Below are positions 1 through 7,600 of a stretch of DNA of 12,514 nucleotides, piece after piece (within the stretch, counting starts at the first letter, position 1; each line of letters begins with the position of its first letter). The translations under genes were made by a program, and so were the position numbers. Under the pieces are notes generated by a model, which searched no databases, had not been told where the DNA came from, and was given only the letters and a program-made list of their open reading frames with translations. The DNA is from an uncultured Clostridia bacterium (GTDB lineage: Bacteria; Bacillota; Clostridia; TANB77; CAG-508), in the NCBI GenBank assembly GCA_934149075.1, contig CAKPDR010000021.1:1-12514 (forward strand), given 5' to 3'.

Positions 1-452
1 TTTATTGTTACTTCTGCTGCTGTTCCTGATGTTGTTGGTAATGCTATTATTGGCATACCTCTATTTTCTGTATTTGATGCACCATTTAGTGATACTATAT
101 CTGCTCTATCTGGGTTTGTCATGACAATTGATATACCTTTAGCAGTATCTATACTTGAACCTCCACCAACTGCTACTATTACATCTGCTCCTGCATTTTT
201 ACAAGCTTCTACACCGTCTAATACATTTTTTATTGTTGGGTTTGGTTTTACTTCTGAATATACTTCATAAGCTATTCCAGCTCTATCTAGAACTTCTGTT
301 ACTCTAGCTGTAACTCCACATTCAAATAATGCTTTGTCTGTTACTACTAATACCTTATTGAATTTTCTTTTACGAATTTCTTCTGGTAATTCTTCTCTTG
401 CTCCTTTTCCAAAATATGATGTTTCATTTAAAACAAATCTGTTTACTGACAT
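1..452 (-). CDS. FucO-like iron-containing alcohol dehydrogenase (lactaldehyde reductase), 5' part only
   Basis: The first 150 codons are present and the rest runs off the window. Group III Fe-dependent alcohol dehydrogenases of the FucO type reduce lactaldehyde to 1,2-propanediol, or interconvert other alcohols and aldehydes with NAD(H), in the cytoplasm. The translation starts MSVNRFVLNETSYFGKGA, close to the FucO N-terminus. It has the nucleotide-binding VGGGSSID at residues 95-102, PNPT at 70-73, and PTTSGTAAEVTI at 139-150, where the window ends. The metal ligands (one Asp, three His) lie further on and cannot be seen. The ATG at 450-452 has an AAGGAG ribosome site at 462-467. The 93 bases upstream show no convincing promoter, so it may be read through from the 220-residue gene. 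The family is clear, but the substrate is not. Confidence 0.9.
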   Translation of the reverse strand, partial: MSVNRFVLNETSYFGKGAREELPEEIRKRKFNKVLVVTDKALFECGVTARVTEVLDRAGIAYEVYSEVKPNPTIKNVLDGVEACKNAGADVIVAVGGGSSIDTAKGISIVMTNPDRADIVSLNGASNTENRGMPIIALPTTSGTAAEVTI

Positions 453-545
453 ATTTTTTCACTCCTTCTTTTGATTTTTTATATATAAAAAGTTTTTTAA
501 CTTTGTTATATCTTCTTTAGTTTGTGCGTTTTAGCACCTGTTATT

Positions 546-1208
546 CTAATTTTCAGCATAATTTGCTGGTATTTCAAATAATGAATCATCAACACTATTT
601 TCCAGTTTTACTTTTAGTAATTCGGAATCCTCACCATAAATTGTTTTAATATATGTTAATTTTCCACTATTATCAAAATAAAATCTTGTTTTAATACTTG
701 ATTCATCAAGCTCTAAAGTGTTTGTTATCATAAACATAGTGCTACCATTATATTCTTCATATTTATATTTTTTTCCTCTTACCTTCTCTTCACCTGTAGT
801 GTATTCTCTATCAATCACATCTTTTATTCCATCTGTTAATATATTCTGTTCCACATTATTTTGTTGATACACATAATATTCTTCTCTATCATGTAAAATC
901 AAATATGTATTATTGTCTTTTACTAAAGTTGTTGTATGACTTTCTACTTTGGATTCACTGTCTTTTGAGTATTGATCTATTATTGTTTCATTACCTTTTT
1001 TGGCCATGATAGTTTTATTGTTACTATTTTGTTCCATCTCAAATAAGTATGTTTGATTATTATTTAATTCTTCATATATCTTTGCTAATTTTTGTATTTT
1101 ATCTTCTTTATTACCAACCAATTTAATTATTCCAAAAATTATTCCAAAAATTATTCCTATAATAATTAATATTACTACAATAAAAAAGATTCTTTTGTTT
1201 TTTTTCAT
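546..1208 (-). CDS. Membrane-anchored extracytoplasmic protein of unknown function (220 aa)
   Basis: I do not recognise the family. The N-terminus is Met-Lys-Lys-Asn-Lys-Arg followed by a strongly hydrophobic segment at about residues 7-30, which fits an uncleaved signal anchor; there is no lipobox cysteine. The remaining ~190 residues are polar, acidic and rich in Asn, Glu and Tyr, with alternating patterns that suggest beta strands (for example TRFYFDNSGKLTYIKTIYGE near 174-193). This outline resembles LolA/LppX-like or similar single-domain surface proteins of Firmicutes, but that is a guess from texture only. The hydrophobic segment is partly built from a 12-base direct repeat encoding Phe-Gly-Ile-Ile. 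The start has an AAAGG site at 1220-1224 and a strong promoter of its own upstream. It sits between def and the FucO-like gene, and nothing links it to either function. Confidence 0.8.
   Translation of the reverse strand: MKKNKRIFFIVVILIIIGIIFGIIFGIIKLVGNKEDKIQKLAKIYEELNNNQTYLFEMEQNSNNKTIMAKKGNETIIDQYSKDSESKVESHTTTLVKDNNTYLILHDREEYYVYQQNNVEQNILTDGIKDVIDREYTTGEEKVRGKKYKYEEYNGSTMFMITNTLELDESSIKTRFYFDNSGKLTYIKTIYGEDSELLKVKLENSVDDSLFEIPANYAEN
1125..1157 (-). repeat. 12-base tandem direct repeat, about 2.75 copies
   Basis: On the plus strand the unit aattattccaaa occurs at 1125-1136 and 1137-1148, followed by a 9-base partial copy at 1149-1157. Each unit encodes Phe-Gly-Ile-Ile inside the membrane anchor of the 220-residue protein. 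The period is a multiple of three, so gain or loss of a unit would lengthen or shorten the helix by four residues without a frameshift. Confidence 0.85.
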
Positions 1209-1250
1209 GTTTTTTCCAACCTTTCAAAATCACACTAATTTCTGTTGGTT

Positions 1251-1279
1251 ATTATATCAATAATCTTTTTTATTTACAA
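1251..1279 (-). promoter_or_regulatory. Promoter with extended -10 for the 220-residue protein
   Basis: Read on the minus strand: -35 TTGTAA (1274-1279), a 17-base spacer, then a consensus -10 TATAAT (1251-1256) preceded by TGA, which gives an extended -10. The predicted start of transcription, about 1244, leaves a leader of some 35 bases before the ATG at 1208. This is a near-ideal vegetative sigma-A promoter in the def to 220-residue gene interval, so that gene is probably transcribed independently of the recG-priA-def unit. Confidence 0.75.
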
Positions 1280-1296
1280 GATTTTTCTACATTTTT

Positions 1297-1776
1297 TTAC
1301 TTTTTTTCTGGTTCAACATATTCTAATGTTCCTGGTATCATTCTATCTACAAATACCACTCCATCAAGGTGGTCACACTCATGTGCAATTGCTTGTGCTA
1401 GTAAATCTTTTGCTTTTATTGTGATTTTCTTACCATTTCTATCTAGAGCCTCAACAGTTACTTCTTTTGGTCTAATCATTTTTGCATATTGATTTGGAAA
1501 ACTTAAACATCCTTCTTCTACCTCTTGTTCTCCTTTTGTTTTTGTTATTTTAGGATTTATCAAAACTTTAACACCTGTTCCATCATCAATATCTATAACA
1601 ACAACTCTTTTTAATATTCCAACCTGTACAGCTGATAGTCCAACACCATTAAACTTGTACATTGTTTCAATCATATCATCTATTAATGTTTGAATCTTTT
1701 CATCAATTGTATCTACTTCTCTTGATTTCTTTTTTAATATTTCATCTTTTTCATATCTTAGATTTCTTATTGCCAT
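1297..1776 (-). CDS. def: Peptide deformylase
   Basis: Removes the formyl group from the N-terminal formyl-methionine of new proteins at the ribosome, using a catalytic metal (Fe2+). All three family motifs are present in a 159-residue protein of normal length: motif 1 GVGLSAVQ at 44-51, motif 2 EGCLS at 88-92 with the metal ligand Cys90, and motif 3 HECDH at 132-136 with ligands His132 and His136 and catalytic Glu133. Motif 1 departs from the usual GxGLAAPQ (Ser-Ala-Val for Ala-Ala-Pro), while the functional Gly and Gln are kept. The start has an AAGGA site about 10 bases upstream. It lies 39 bases after priA, the common priA-def order, but the usual next gene, fmt, does not follow. Confidence 0.96.
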   Translation of the reverse strand: MAIRNLRYEKDEILKKKSREVDTIDEKIQTLIDDMIETMYKFNGVGLSAVQVGILKRVVVIDIDDGTGVKVLINPKITKTKGEQEVEEGCLSFPNQYAKMIRPKEVTVEALDRNGKKITIKAKDLLAQAIAHECDHLDGVVFVDRMIPGTLEYVEPEKK

Positions 1777-1815
1777 TTCTTCTCATTCCTTCCTTAGACC
1801 TCAGTTTCCATTTTC

Positions 1816-4050
1816 CTAAATCATATTGTTAGGATTAATGTCAACACTAACTCTAGTATTTTTATAATTTGCCTCATATACTTTTTGTAAACATTCATTT
1901 ATAGTAGAATTTACTTCTTCAGTAATATTACCTTTTATTATAATTCTCCATCTATATCTATTTTGAATCTTGTCAATAGGTGATGGCATCGGTTTTAAAA
2001 CTATAAATTCTTGTCCATTTAATTTGTTTTTTAAATAATTATATACTCTATTTGAAAGCTCTATTATCTCTTTTTCTGACAAACTATTAAATCCAATCAA
2101 CATTATATCGCAAAATGGCGGATATTTCAACTGTTTTCTTAAGGCAATTTCTGTATTATAAAACATCTGATAATCTTGTTTTTGTGCGCATATTATACTA
2201 AAGTTTTCTGGATTATATGTTTGTATTATTACTTTTCCATCAAGATTTTCTCTTCCTGCCCTTCCGGCAACTTGTGTAAGTAATTGAAAAGTTCTTTCAT
2301 TTGCTCTATAATCGTCTATATTTAAACTACTGTCTGCTGCAATTACACCAACTAGAGTTACATTTGGAAAATGATGTCCTTTTACTACCATTTGTGTTCC
2401 TATTAAAATATCAATATTTTCATTTTTAAATTTATTTAATATCTCTTCATGTGAGTTCTTTTTGGTTACTGTATCAATATCCATTCTTATTGTTGATGCT
2501 TGTGGAAATATTTTGTTTATTTCTTGTTCTAATCTTTGTGTTCCTGTACCAAAATATCTTATTTTGGTACTATGACACTCCGGACATACTGTTACAACAT
2601 TTTCCTCATATCCACAATAATGACATTTTAATTTGTTTTCAGTTTTATGATATGTCATACTTATATCACAATTTTTACATTTTACTGTATATCCGCATTC
2701 TCTACACATTATAAATGTTGAATATCCTCTTCTGTTTAAAAACAATATTGTTTGCCTTTTTTCTTTTAAATTTTTTTCAATTGCCTCATGTAAATCCACA
2801 CTTAACATTGATCTATTACCATTTGCAAGTTCCATTTTTAAGTCAACTATTTCTACTTCTGGTAATTTTGAATTATTAGCTCTTTTAGTTAATTCCAATA
2901 ATTCTATTTTTCCTTCTTGTGCTTTATAATATGTTACTAAATCAGGTGTTGCACTTCCAAGCACTAATGGACAGGAATTTTCTTTTGCAATCTTTTTTGC
3001 AATTTCTTTTGCATCATATTTAGGAACCGCTTCTGATTTATATGAACTATCATGTTCTTCATCTATTATAATTATCCCGATATTTTCGGTAGGTGCAAAT
3101 ATTGCAGACCTTGCTCCAATTATAATTTTAGCTTTTCCTTCTTTTATTTTATTCCATTCATCATATCTTTCGCCAATTGATAATTTACTATGTAACACTG
3201 CAATTTCATATTGATTAAACCTTGCAATAAATCTATCTATCATCTGTGGAGTGAGTGATATTTCTGGTACTAACACAATTGCTGTTTTATTTCGTTTTAA
3301 TGCCTCTCCAATAAGTTGTAAATATACTTCTGTCTTTCCGGAACCTGTCACACCATATAGTAAAAATTGACTGTATCTACGCTCTTGCATAGCACTCATT
3401 ACACTATTGTAAGCATTTTGTTGTTCATCTGTTAATTTTAAGTTTTCTGTTTTGGCTATTTGCTTATTTGCAAGTGGATTTCTTTCTACTTTTTTTTCTA
3501 CAATTTCTACATACTCATTTTTTTCTAATGTTTTGACTATTGCTCTTGTGCCACCCGTAAACATTTCTATTTCTGGAATTGTAACACCTTCATTTGACTT
3601 TAAAAATTGTAATATTTTTTTCTGCTTTTCAGATTTTATCTTTCCAATTTCAATATCAAACTGAATTTCTTCAATATCTTTTTTTAGATATACCACATTA
3701 ACCATTTTATCTTGTACATTTTTTTCAGTATTTTTATTTTTAGTTCCTGGTGTTAGCATTTGTTTTATACAATCTGATACATTGCAAAAATATCTTTTTG
3801 ACATCCATTTTGCTAATTCGATTTGTTTTTCTGTTAGATTATGTTTTATTTGCACTATTTCTTTTACTTCATATTGGGTATTTTCTTTTATTCCTACTAC
3901 ATATCCTTCTTCCAAAGTACTTGCCTTGCCAAAAGGAACTAATACTGTACTTCCTATCATAACTAACTCTTCTAAGTTACTTGGTATATTATAATCAAAT
4001 GTTCTATTCAATCTTTTTGCTGATCTATTTATTACTACTTCTGCTATCAT
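1816..4050 (-). CDS. priA: Primosomal protein N' (replication restart helicase PriA)
   Basis: 3'-to-5' DNA helicase that recognises stalled or collapsed replication forks and starts reloading of the replicative helicase. It has 744 residues, a normal length. In order: the N-terminal 3'-end DNA-binding domain (starts MIAEVVINRSAKRLNRTFDY), Walker A GVTGSGKTE at about 233-241, DEEH box near 330, GSATP motif, then a zinc-binding insert with eight cysteines (CRECGYTVKCKNC... CHYCG... CPEC) at roughly 448-493, helicase motifs with GTGTQRLEQEI and VAGRAGR, and a C-terminal domain with KYPPFCD. I choose the ATG at 4048-4050 over an in-frame TTG at 4075-4077. The ATG has a GAAAGG site 7 bases upstream and begins exactly where PriA proteins usually begin, whereas the TTG would overlap the preceding gene. 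Confidence 0.97.
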   Translation of the reverse strand: MIAEVVINRSAKRLNRTFDYNIPSNLEELVMIGSTVLVPFGKASTLEEGYVVGIKENTQYEVKEIVQIKHNLTEKQIELAKWMSKRYFCNVSDCIKQMLTPGTKNKNTEKNVQDKMVNVVYLKKDIEEIQFDIEIGKIKSEKQKKILQFLKSNEGVTIPEIEMFTGGTRAIVKTLEKNEYVEIVEKKVERNPLANKQIAKTENLKLTDEQQNAYNSVMSAMQERRYSQFLLYGVTGSGKTEVYLQLIGEALKRNKTAIVLVPEISLTPQMIDRFIARFNQYEIAVLHSKLSIGERYDEWNKIKEGKAKIIIGARSAIFAPTENIGIIIIDEEHDSSYKSEAVPKYDAKEIAKKIAKENSCPLVLGSATPDLVTYYKAQEGKIELLELTKRANNSKLPEVEIVDLKMELANGNRSMLSVDLHEAIEKNLKEKRQTILFLNRRGYSTFIMCRECGYTVKCKNCDISMTYHKTENKLKCHYCGYEENVVTVCPECHSTKIRYFGTGTQRLEQEINKIFPQASTIRMDIDTVTKKNSHEEILNKFKNENIDILIGTQMVVKGHHFPNVTLVGVIAADSSLNIDDYRANERTFQLLTQVAGRAGRENLDGKVIIQTYNPENFSIICAQKQDYQMFYNTEIALRKQLKYPPFCDIMLIGFNSLSEKEIIELSNRVYNYLKNKLNGQEFIVLKPMPSPIDKIQNRYRWRIIIKGNITEEVNSTINECLQKVYEANYKNTRVSVDINPNNMI

Positions 4051-4057
4051 TCTAGTT

Positions 4058-4063
4058 CCTTTC
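4058..4063 (-). promoter_or_regulatory. Ribosome binding site that sets the priA start
   Basis: GAAAGG on the minus strand, separated by 7 bases from the ATG at 4048-4050. It lies inside any version of the gene begun at the upstream TTG (4075-4077), which is the reason for preferring the shorter reading. Confidence 0.75.
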
Positions 4064-4070
4064 TTTTGTT

Positions 4071-4259
4071 TTAGCAAAACAATATAATCAATCCTCCAAC
4101 TATAGCAACTATTGCTCCTAAAATCTTAAATCCACTGGTAGCTTCATTTTGGTCTCCAAAATCAAAAACCTTTTTTGTAATTATTCTAGCATCATATACT
4201 AAAACAACACCCATTAATAATATTACTGTTCCAATTAATCTAAAAATAATTTGTACCAT
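4071..4259 (-). CDS. Small two-helix membrane protein (62 aa), unknown function
   Basis: Two hydrophobic segments, about residues 4-22 and 44-61, are joined by a short polar link containing YDARIITKKVFDFGDQNEAT, where several positively charged residues follow the first helix. That pattern suggests a helical hairpin in the cytoplasmic membrane with the link inside. It is set tightly between recG (44 bases upstream) and priA (20 bases downstream to its ATG), so it is almost certainly a real co-transcribed gene. The ribosome site is AAGGA, about 11 bases before the ATG. The Asp-Ala-Arg and Gly-Asp-Gln-Asn-Glu-Ala stretches look conserved rather than random, but I cannot name a family or a function. 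Confidence 0.8.
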   Translation of the reverse strand: MVQIIFRLIGTVILLMGVVLVYDARIITKKVFDFGDQNEATSGFKILGAIVAIVGGLIILFC

Positions 4260-4303
4260 TTACTTCAACATCCTTTTCTTTGCCACACATATATGGCAGT
4301 ATT

Positions 4304-6352
4304 TTAAATTTCGATTCTTGAACTAAATTTTTCTTTAACTAGTTCATTTAATTTTTTATTTTTTTCTTTTTCTAGCAATGGATCATCTTCCATTATCTTT
4401 ATTGCCAAACCTTGAACCTTTTTTAATGTTCCTATATCTTCAAATAAATTTGCTATTTTAAATTCTGGAAGTCCATGTTGTTCTGTTCCGAAAAAGTCTC
4501 CTGAACCTCTAAGTTCTAAATCTTTTTCGGAAATTACAAATCCATCGTTTGTATCACACATTACTTTCATCCTTTGTCTTATTGTATCACCATTTCCTTC
4601 ATATTTTAAAATACAATATGATTGATATTCTCCTCTTCCAACTCTTCCACGTAATTGATGTAATTGTGCTAAGCCAAATCTTTCTGCATTTTCTACAACC
4701 ATAATACTAGCATTTGGAACATTAACACCAACTTCTATTACAGTTGTTGCAATTAGAATTTGAATTTCTCCATCTTTGAATTTTAACATGATTTCATCTT
4801 TTTCTTTTGGTTTCATTTTTCCATGTAAATATGCAACTTTATATTCACTAAATGTTTCTTTTTGATATCTCTCTGCAAGTTCTATTACTGATTGTAAACC
4901 TTCCATATCTTCATTTTCTTCAACTAATGGACATACAATATATGCTTGCCTTCCCTCTTTAATTTGTTTTCTTATAAAGTTGTTCACTCTTTCTTCCATA
5001 TTTTTTCTAACCGCATATGTTTCTATTTTCTTTCTATTTGGTGGAAGTTCATCAATTATTGATATGTCCAAATCACCATACAATATTAATGCAAGCGTTC
5101 TTGGAATTGGTGTTGCAGACATTGCTATTATATCTGGATTTTGTCCTTTTGATGCTATTGTACCACGTTGTTTTACTCCAAATCTATGTTGCTCATCTGT
5201 TACAACTAACCCTAAATTTTTAAATACTACATTTTCTTCTAATATTGCATGTGTTCCAATAAGTATGTCTATTTCGCCATTTTGTAACTTTTCTAATATT
5301 TCTGTTTTCTTCTTTTTAGTAATACTTGAAATTAATAATTCTGTTCTTATTCCTAACTCTTCTAAAATTCCTTGAAAACTTTCTAAGTGTTGACTTGCAA
5401 GTATTGCAGTTGGTGCCATTATTGCTGCTTGATATCCTGATTTTACAGCTTTATACGCTGCTATCATTGCAACTACTGTTTTTCCTGAACCAACATCACC
5501 TTGAAGAAGTCTGTTCATTGGTTTATTACTTTCCATATCATTATCAATTTCTTCTAATACTCTTAATTGTGCTTTTGTTAATCTAAATGGTAGTATATTT
5601 ATTACATCAGACATTTTAGCATCTTTACTGAATTGAATTCCATCAGTTTCATGTTCATAATTGTTTTTTAATTTTAGTAAAGCTAATTGCATTGTTAATA
5701 ATTCTTCAAATACTAATCTTTCACGTGCTTTATTAAAATCCGAAAATTCTACTGGAAAATGTATTCTTTCTATTGTACTATTTATGTCCCACAAATTATT
5801 TTCTTTTAATATATATTCTGGTAGAGTTTCTGGTAACTGACCTTTTACTTCTAAAAGTCCATTTTCTATAATTCTTCTTAATGTGTTTTGTTTTAATTCA
5901 AATGTTAATGGATAGATTGGAATTATTTTCCCCGTATTTTTGCTTTTATCTATTTCATCATATACAGGTGAATTCATTTCATATCTTGAGCCTTTTATTG
6001 ATATCTTTCCAAAAAATCTATACATTCTGCCTGGCTGAAATTTGTCTCTTAAATATCCTTGATTGAACCATGTTATGTAACATGTTCCTGTTTGGTCTTT
6101 TACTATTAATCTACTGATTGTCATTCTTCCTTTGTGCATTTCACTTATTCTTCCTGTAGGCATTGCCTCTATTAATACTTCTTCTCCGTCTACACATTCG
6201 TATAAGTTCTTTGGTTTACTTCTATCTTCGTAATCTCTTGGATAGTATTCAATTAGGTCTTTTAATGTATATATATTAAGTTTGTTTAATAGTTTTACTC
6301 TACTTGGTCCTACTGTTTTTACATATTTTACATCTTTGTTTAGGTCTAACAT
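4304..6352 (-). CDS. recG: ATP-dependent DNA helicase RecG
   Basis: Branch-migration helicase that reverses stalled forks and processes Holliday junctions, R-loops and D-loops. At 682 residues it is the usual size. The N-terminal wedge/OB-fold domain lies at roughly 50-160, followed by helicase domain 1 with Walker A GDVGSGKT near 280-290, APTAILA, the DEQH box near 384 (TDEQHRFGVKQR) and MSATPIPRT near 412. Helicase domain 2 carries ATTVIEVGVNVPNA and QLRGRVGRG near 565, and the RecG C-terminal domain includes the RGSGDFFGTEQHG stretch. The ATG has an AGAGGAG site directly upstream. It lies 13 bases after the HEPN gene and 44 before the 62-residue gene, and so is probably part of a transcript that runs on into priA and def. 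Confidence 0.97.
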   Translation of the reverse strand: MLDLNKDVKYVKTVGPSRVKLLNKLNIYTLKDLIEYYPRDYEDRSKPKNLYECVDGEEVLIEAMPTGRISEMHKGRMTISRLIVKDQTGTCYITWFNQGYLRDKFQPGRMYRFFGKISIKGSRYEMNSPVYDEIDKSKNTGKIIPIYPLTFELKQNTLRRIIENGLLEVKGQLPETLPEYILKENNLWDINSTIERIHFPVEFSDFNKARERLVFEELLTMQLALLKLKNNYEHETDGIQFSKDAKMSDVINILPFRLTKAQLRVLEEIDNDMESNKPMNRLLQGDVGSGKTVVAMIAAYKAVKSGYQAAIMAPTAILASQHLESFQGILEELGIRTELLISSITKKKKTEILEKLQNGEIDILIGTHAILEENVVFKNLGLVVTDEQHRFGVKQRGTIASKGQNPDIIAMSATPIPRTLALILYGDLDISIIDELPPNRKKIETYAVRKNMEERVNNFIRKQIKEGRQAYIVCPLVEENEDMEGLQSVIELAERYQKETFSEYKVAYLHGKMKPKEKDEIMLKFKDGEIQILIATTVIEVGVNVPNASIMVVENAERFGLAQLHQLRGRVGRGEYQSYCILKYEGNGDTIRQRMKVMCDTNDGFVISEKDLELRGSGDFFGTEQHGLPEFKIANLFEDIGTLKKVQGLAIKIMEDDPLLEKEKNKKLNELVKEKFSSRIEI

Positions 6353-6365
6353 TGTTACTCCTCTA

Positions 6366-6755
6366 TTAAATTTGTTTTTCTAAAACCTCATTTAATTTTT
6401 CTATTAATACAATATATTTTTCTTTTATGTCTTTGTATATTTTTCTAGATGCTTCTTCATCATATAAATGTGACAAACTATTTCTCGCAAGCATTATGTT
6501 TATCCATGTTTCTCCATCTTCAATTATTCCATTTTGAAATGCGTTTTTCAACACTTCTCTTGGACTTCCTGTTGATTCAATTATTCCGTTATATTCCATT
6601 AAATCTTTCATTGTCTTCCATGCTAGTTCAAATGTGAATTCAAACCTATGTAACGTTCCATCTATTGCTATTTCTGTTTCTTCTTCATTTAATGCTTCCT
6701 TTAATCTTTCAGTCGCTTTAGCTAAGTCTTGTTTTCTCTCTTCAAATCTTTTCAT
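6366..6755 (-). CDS. HEPN-domain partner of the nucleotidyltransferase (HI0074-type)
   Basis: All-helical 129-residue protein of the nucleotidyltransferase substrate-binding (HI0074) family, part of the HEPN superfamily. Family marks are HRFEFTFELAWKTMKDLM at 36-53 and SPREVLKNAF at 64-73. The HEPN active-site motif is intact: RNSLSHLY, with Arg91, His96 and Tyr98, which fits the RX4HXY pattern. In HepT-type HEPN toxins this arginine and histidine form an RNase site, and the tyrosine is the residue AMPylated by the partner MntA. Whether HI0074-type proteins behave the same way is inference. Its ATG shares one base with the stop of the nucleotidyltransferase gene (TAATG), so translation is coupled. 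Likely a toxin-antitoxin-like pair; a role as a harmless binding subunit is the alternative. Confidence 0.88.
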   Translation of the reverse strand: MKRFEERKQDLAKATERLKEALNEEETEIAIDGTLHRFEFTFELAWKTMKDLMEYNGIIESTGSPREVLKNAFQNGIIEDGETWINIMLARNSLSHLYDEEASRKIYKDIKEKYIVLIEKLNEVLEKQI

Positions 6756-7042
6756 TAAAATTCAACTCCTTCTCTTTTTATAGATTCTAATAATTCTGAA
6801 TTCGTTTTTTCGTCTATAAAAACTAAATCTATTTTATAAATTATATCTAATAAATCTATTTCGTTCATTATTTTATATTGCATTTCCCTTGGAATATTTT
6901 CTTCTACGGCAATATCTATATCTGATGTGCTTTTATAGTCACCTCTTGCTCTAGAACCAAATAAAATAAATTTATAGTTTTTATTTTTTTTTATTACTTC
7001 TTTTATTTTGTTATATGTTTCTTCTGATAAACCGTATTTCAT
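6755..7042 (-). CDS. Minimal nucleotidyltransferase (MNT), MntA/HI0073-type
   Basis: A 95-residue polymerase-beta-fold nucleotidyltransferase. The catalytic core FGSRARGDYKSTSDIDIAV spans residues 28-46. Gly29-Ser30 are followed by ten residues and then Asp41-x-Asp43, which is the GSX10DXD signature, and a third acidic residue, Asp72, lies in KIDLVF. In MntA/HepT (type VII) systems this enzyme transfers AMP from ATP to a tyrosine of the HEPN partner and so silences it; by analogy the same may happen to Tyr98 of the next protein. The gene is first in its unit, with a well-placed promoter and an AGAGGAG site 6 bases before the ATG. It is unusual in opening a transcript that continues into recG. 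Confidence 0.9.
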   Translation of the reverse strand: MKYGLSEETYNKIKEVIKKNKNYKFILFGSRARGDYKSTSDIDIAVEENIPREMQYKIMNEIDLLDIIYKIDLVFIDEKTNSELLESIKREGVEF

Positions 7043-7070
7043 AATTTTCTCCTCTTTTCTAGATAGTTAC

Positions 7071-7099
7071 ATTTTACTATATAGATTTTTAAAAATCAA
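7071..7099 (-). promoter_or_regulatory. Promoter for the MNT/HEPN-recG-priA-def unit
   Basis: On the minus strand: -35 TTGATT (7094-7099), a 17-base spacer and -10 TAAAAT (7071-7076). It lies just past the terminator at 7120-7148 and leaves a leader of about 20 bases before the ribosome site at 7049-7055. No other comparable promoter is seen before recG, so it may serve the whole string down to def, though an internal promoter within the HEPN gene cannot be excluded. Confidence 0.65.
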
Positions 7100-7119
7100 C
7101 AAAATTAATACTTTATTAT

Positions 7120-7148
7120 AAAAACAGCCTAAATTATAGACTGTTTTT
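7120..7148 (-). terminator. Intrinsic terminator after the radical SAM/peptide pair
   Basis: Two 10-base arms (7120-7129 and 7139-7148) pair with one G-U wobble around a 9-base loop. The minus-strand transcript shows AAAAACAGTC, the loop, then GGCUGUUUUU, so it ends in a U run. It begins only six bases after the stop of the peptide gene. The matching A run on the other side would also let it work in the opposite direction. Confidence 0.85.
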
Positions 7149-7153
7149 ATTAA

Positions 7154-7600
7154 TTAATAATATACACCATTTATAAAAAAATTGATTAACATGCTTAATA
7201 TGAATGCTATTATAGAAGCAATAAACACTATTCTTATCCATTTTTTCACATTTTTAAATTTAAATTCATTTTTAGTTTTTATTTTAGTTAAAAGTATGAT
7301 TAATCCTGTTATAATAAACATTATTATTGATGTGATTTGAATTGCTGGACAAGCTATTTCACATATTCTTACATGTACTGGTGTAGCAACAATTCCTCCA
7401 GATGTAGCTTGATTAGCAGTAGGAATGTCAGATGGCGATAATGCAAAAGATTTACTTTTCATTAATATAGACATCACAAAAGAAGATATTCCTATTTTCA
7501 CCCATTTGTTAGGAACACTTTTAGTTAATTTCTTTTTACTTACTTGTTCCATTTTTGGATAATCATTTTGTACTTCATTTACTACATTTCTTATCTCCAT
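7154..7600 (-). CDS. Putative radical SAM substrate: 148-residue membrane peptide with CxxxC
   Basis: I do not recognise the family. Seen in the 148 residues: a charged soluble N-terminus (1-33, leader-like); a hydrophobic stretch at about 34-47 followed by KSKSFALS, which could be a signal-peptide-like segment ending near Ala53; a small-residue segment with SGGIVATP; Cys80 and Cys84 in RICEIACPAI; and two clear membrane helices at about 87-107 and 123-144 separated by a Lys-rich link. The start is the ATG at 7598-7600, with a GGGGAG site 6 bases upstream; an in-frame ATG at 7619-7621 lacks such a site. It overlaps the radical SAM gene by 26 bases and is followed at once by a terminator, so it is the partner of that enzyme. 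Alternatives are a VirB2/TrbC-like pilin (similar signal plus two-helix layout) or a membrane subunit unrelated to peptide modification. Confidence 0.75.
   Translation of the reverse strand: MEIRNVVNEVQNDYPKMEQVSKKKLTKSVPNKWVKIGISSFVMSILMKSKSFALSPSDIPTANQATSGGIVATPVHVRICEIACPAIQITSIIMFIITGLIILLTKIKTKNEFKFKNVKKWIRIVFIASIIAFILSMLINFFINGVYY

Noticed and set aside
489..504. AT-only hairpin (6-base arms, 4-base loop) followed by a T-rich stretch, upstream of the FucO-like gene.
   Set aside because: The arms contain one G-C pair and otherwise only A-T pairs, too weak for a credible terminator; no hexamer pair nearby makes a convincing promoter either.
1216..1248. ccaac...gttgg dyad in the leader of the 220-residue gene, which could hide the ribosome site.
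   Set aside because: Five pairs across a 23-base loop is expected by chance, and one arm lies at or before the likely transcription start.
4051..4077. Nine-codon N-terminal extension of PriA from a TTG.
   Set aside because: It overlaps the 62-residue gene, begins with TTG, and the good ribosome site lies inside it.
4281..4298. Short dyad tgcca...tggca between recG and the 62-residue gene.
   Set aside because: Only five paired bases with an 8-base loop and no T run; not enough to call a terminator or a regulator site.
7154..7600. Reading the small membrane protein as a VirB2/TrbC conjugative pilin.
   Set aside because: The signal plus two-helix layout is similar, but no other conjugation gene is present and a radical SAM gene overlaps it; kept only as an alternative.
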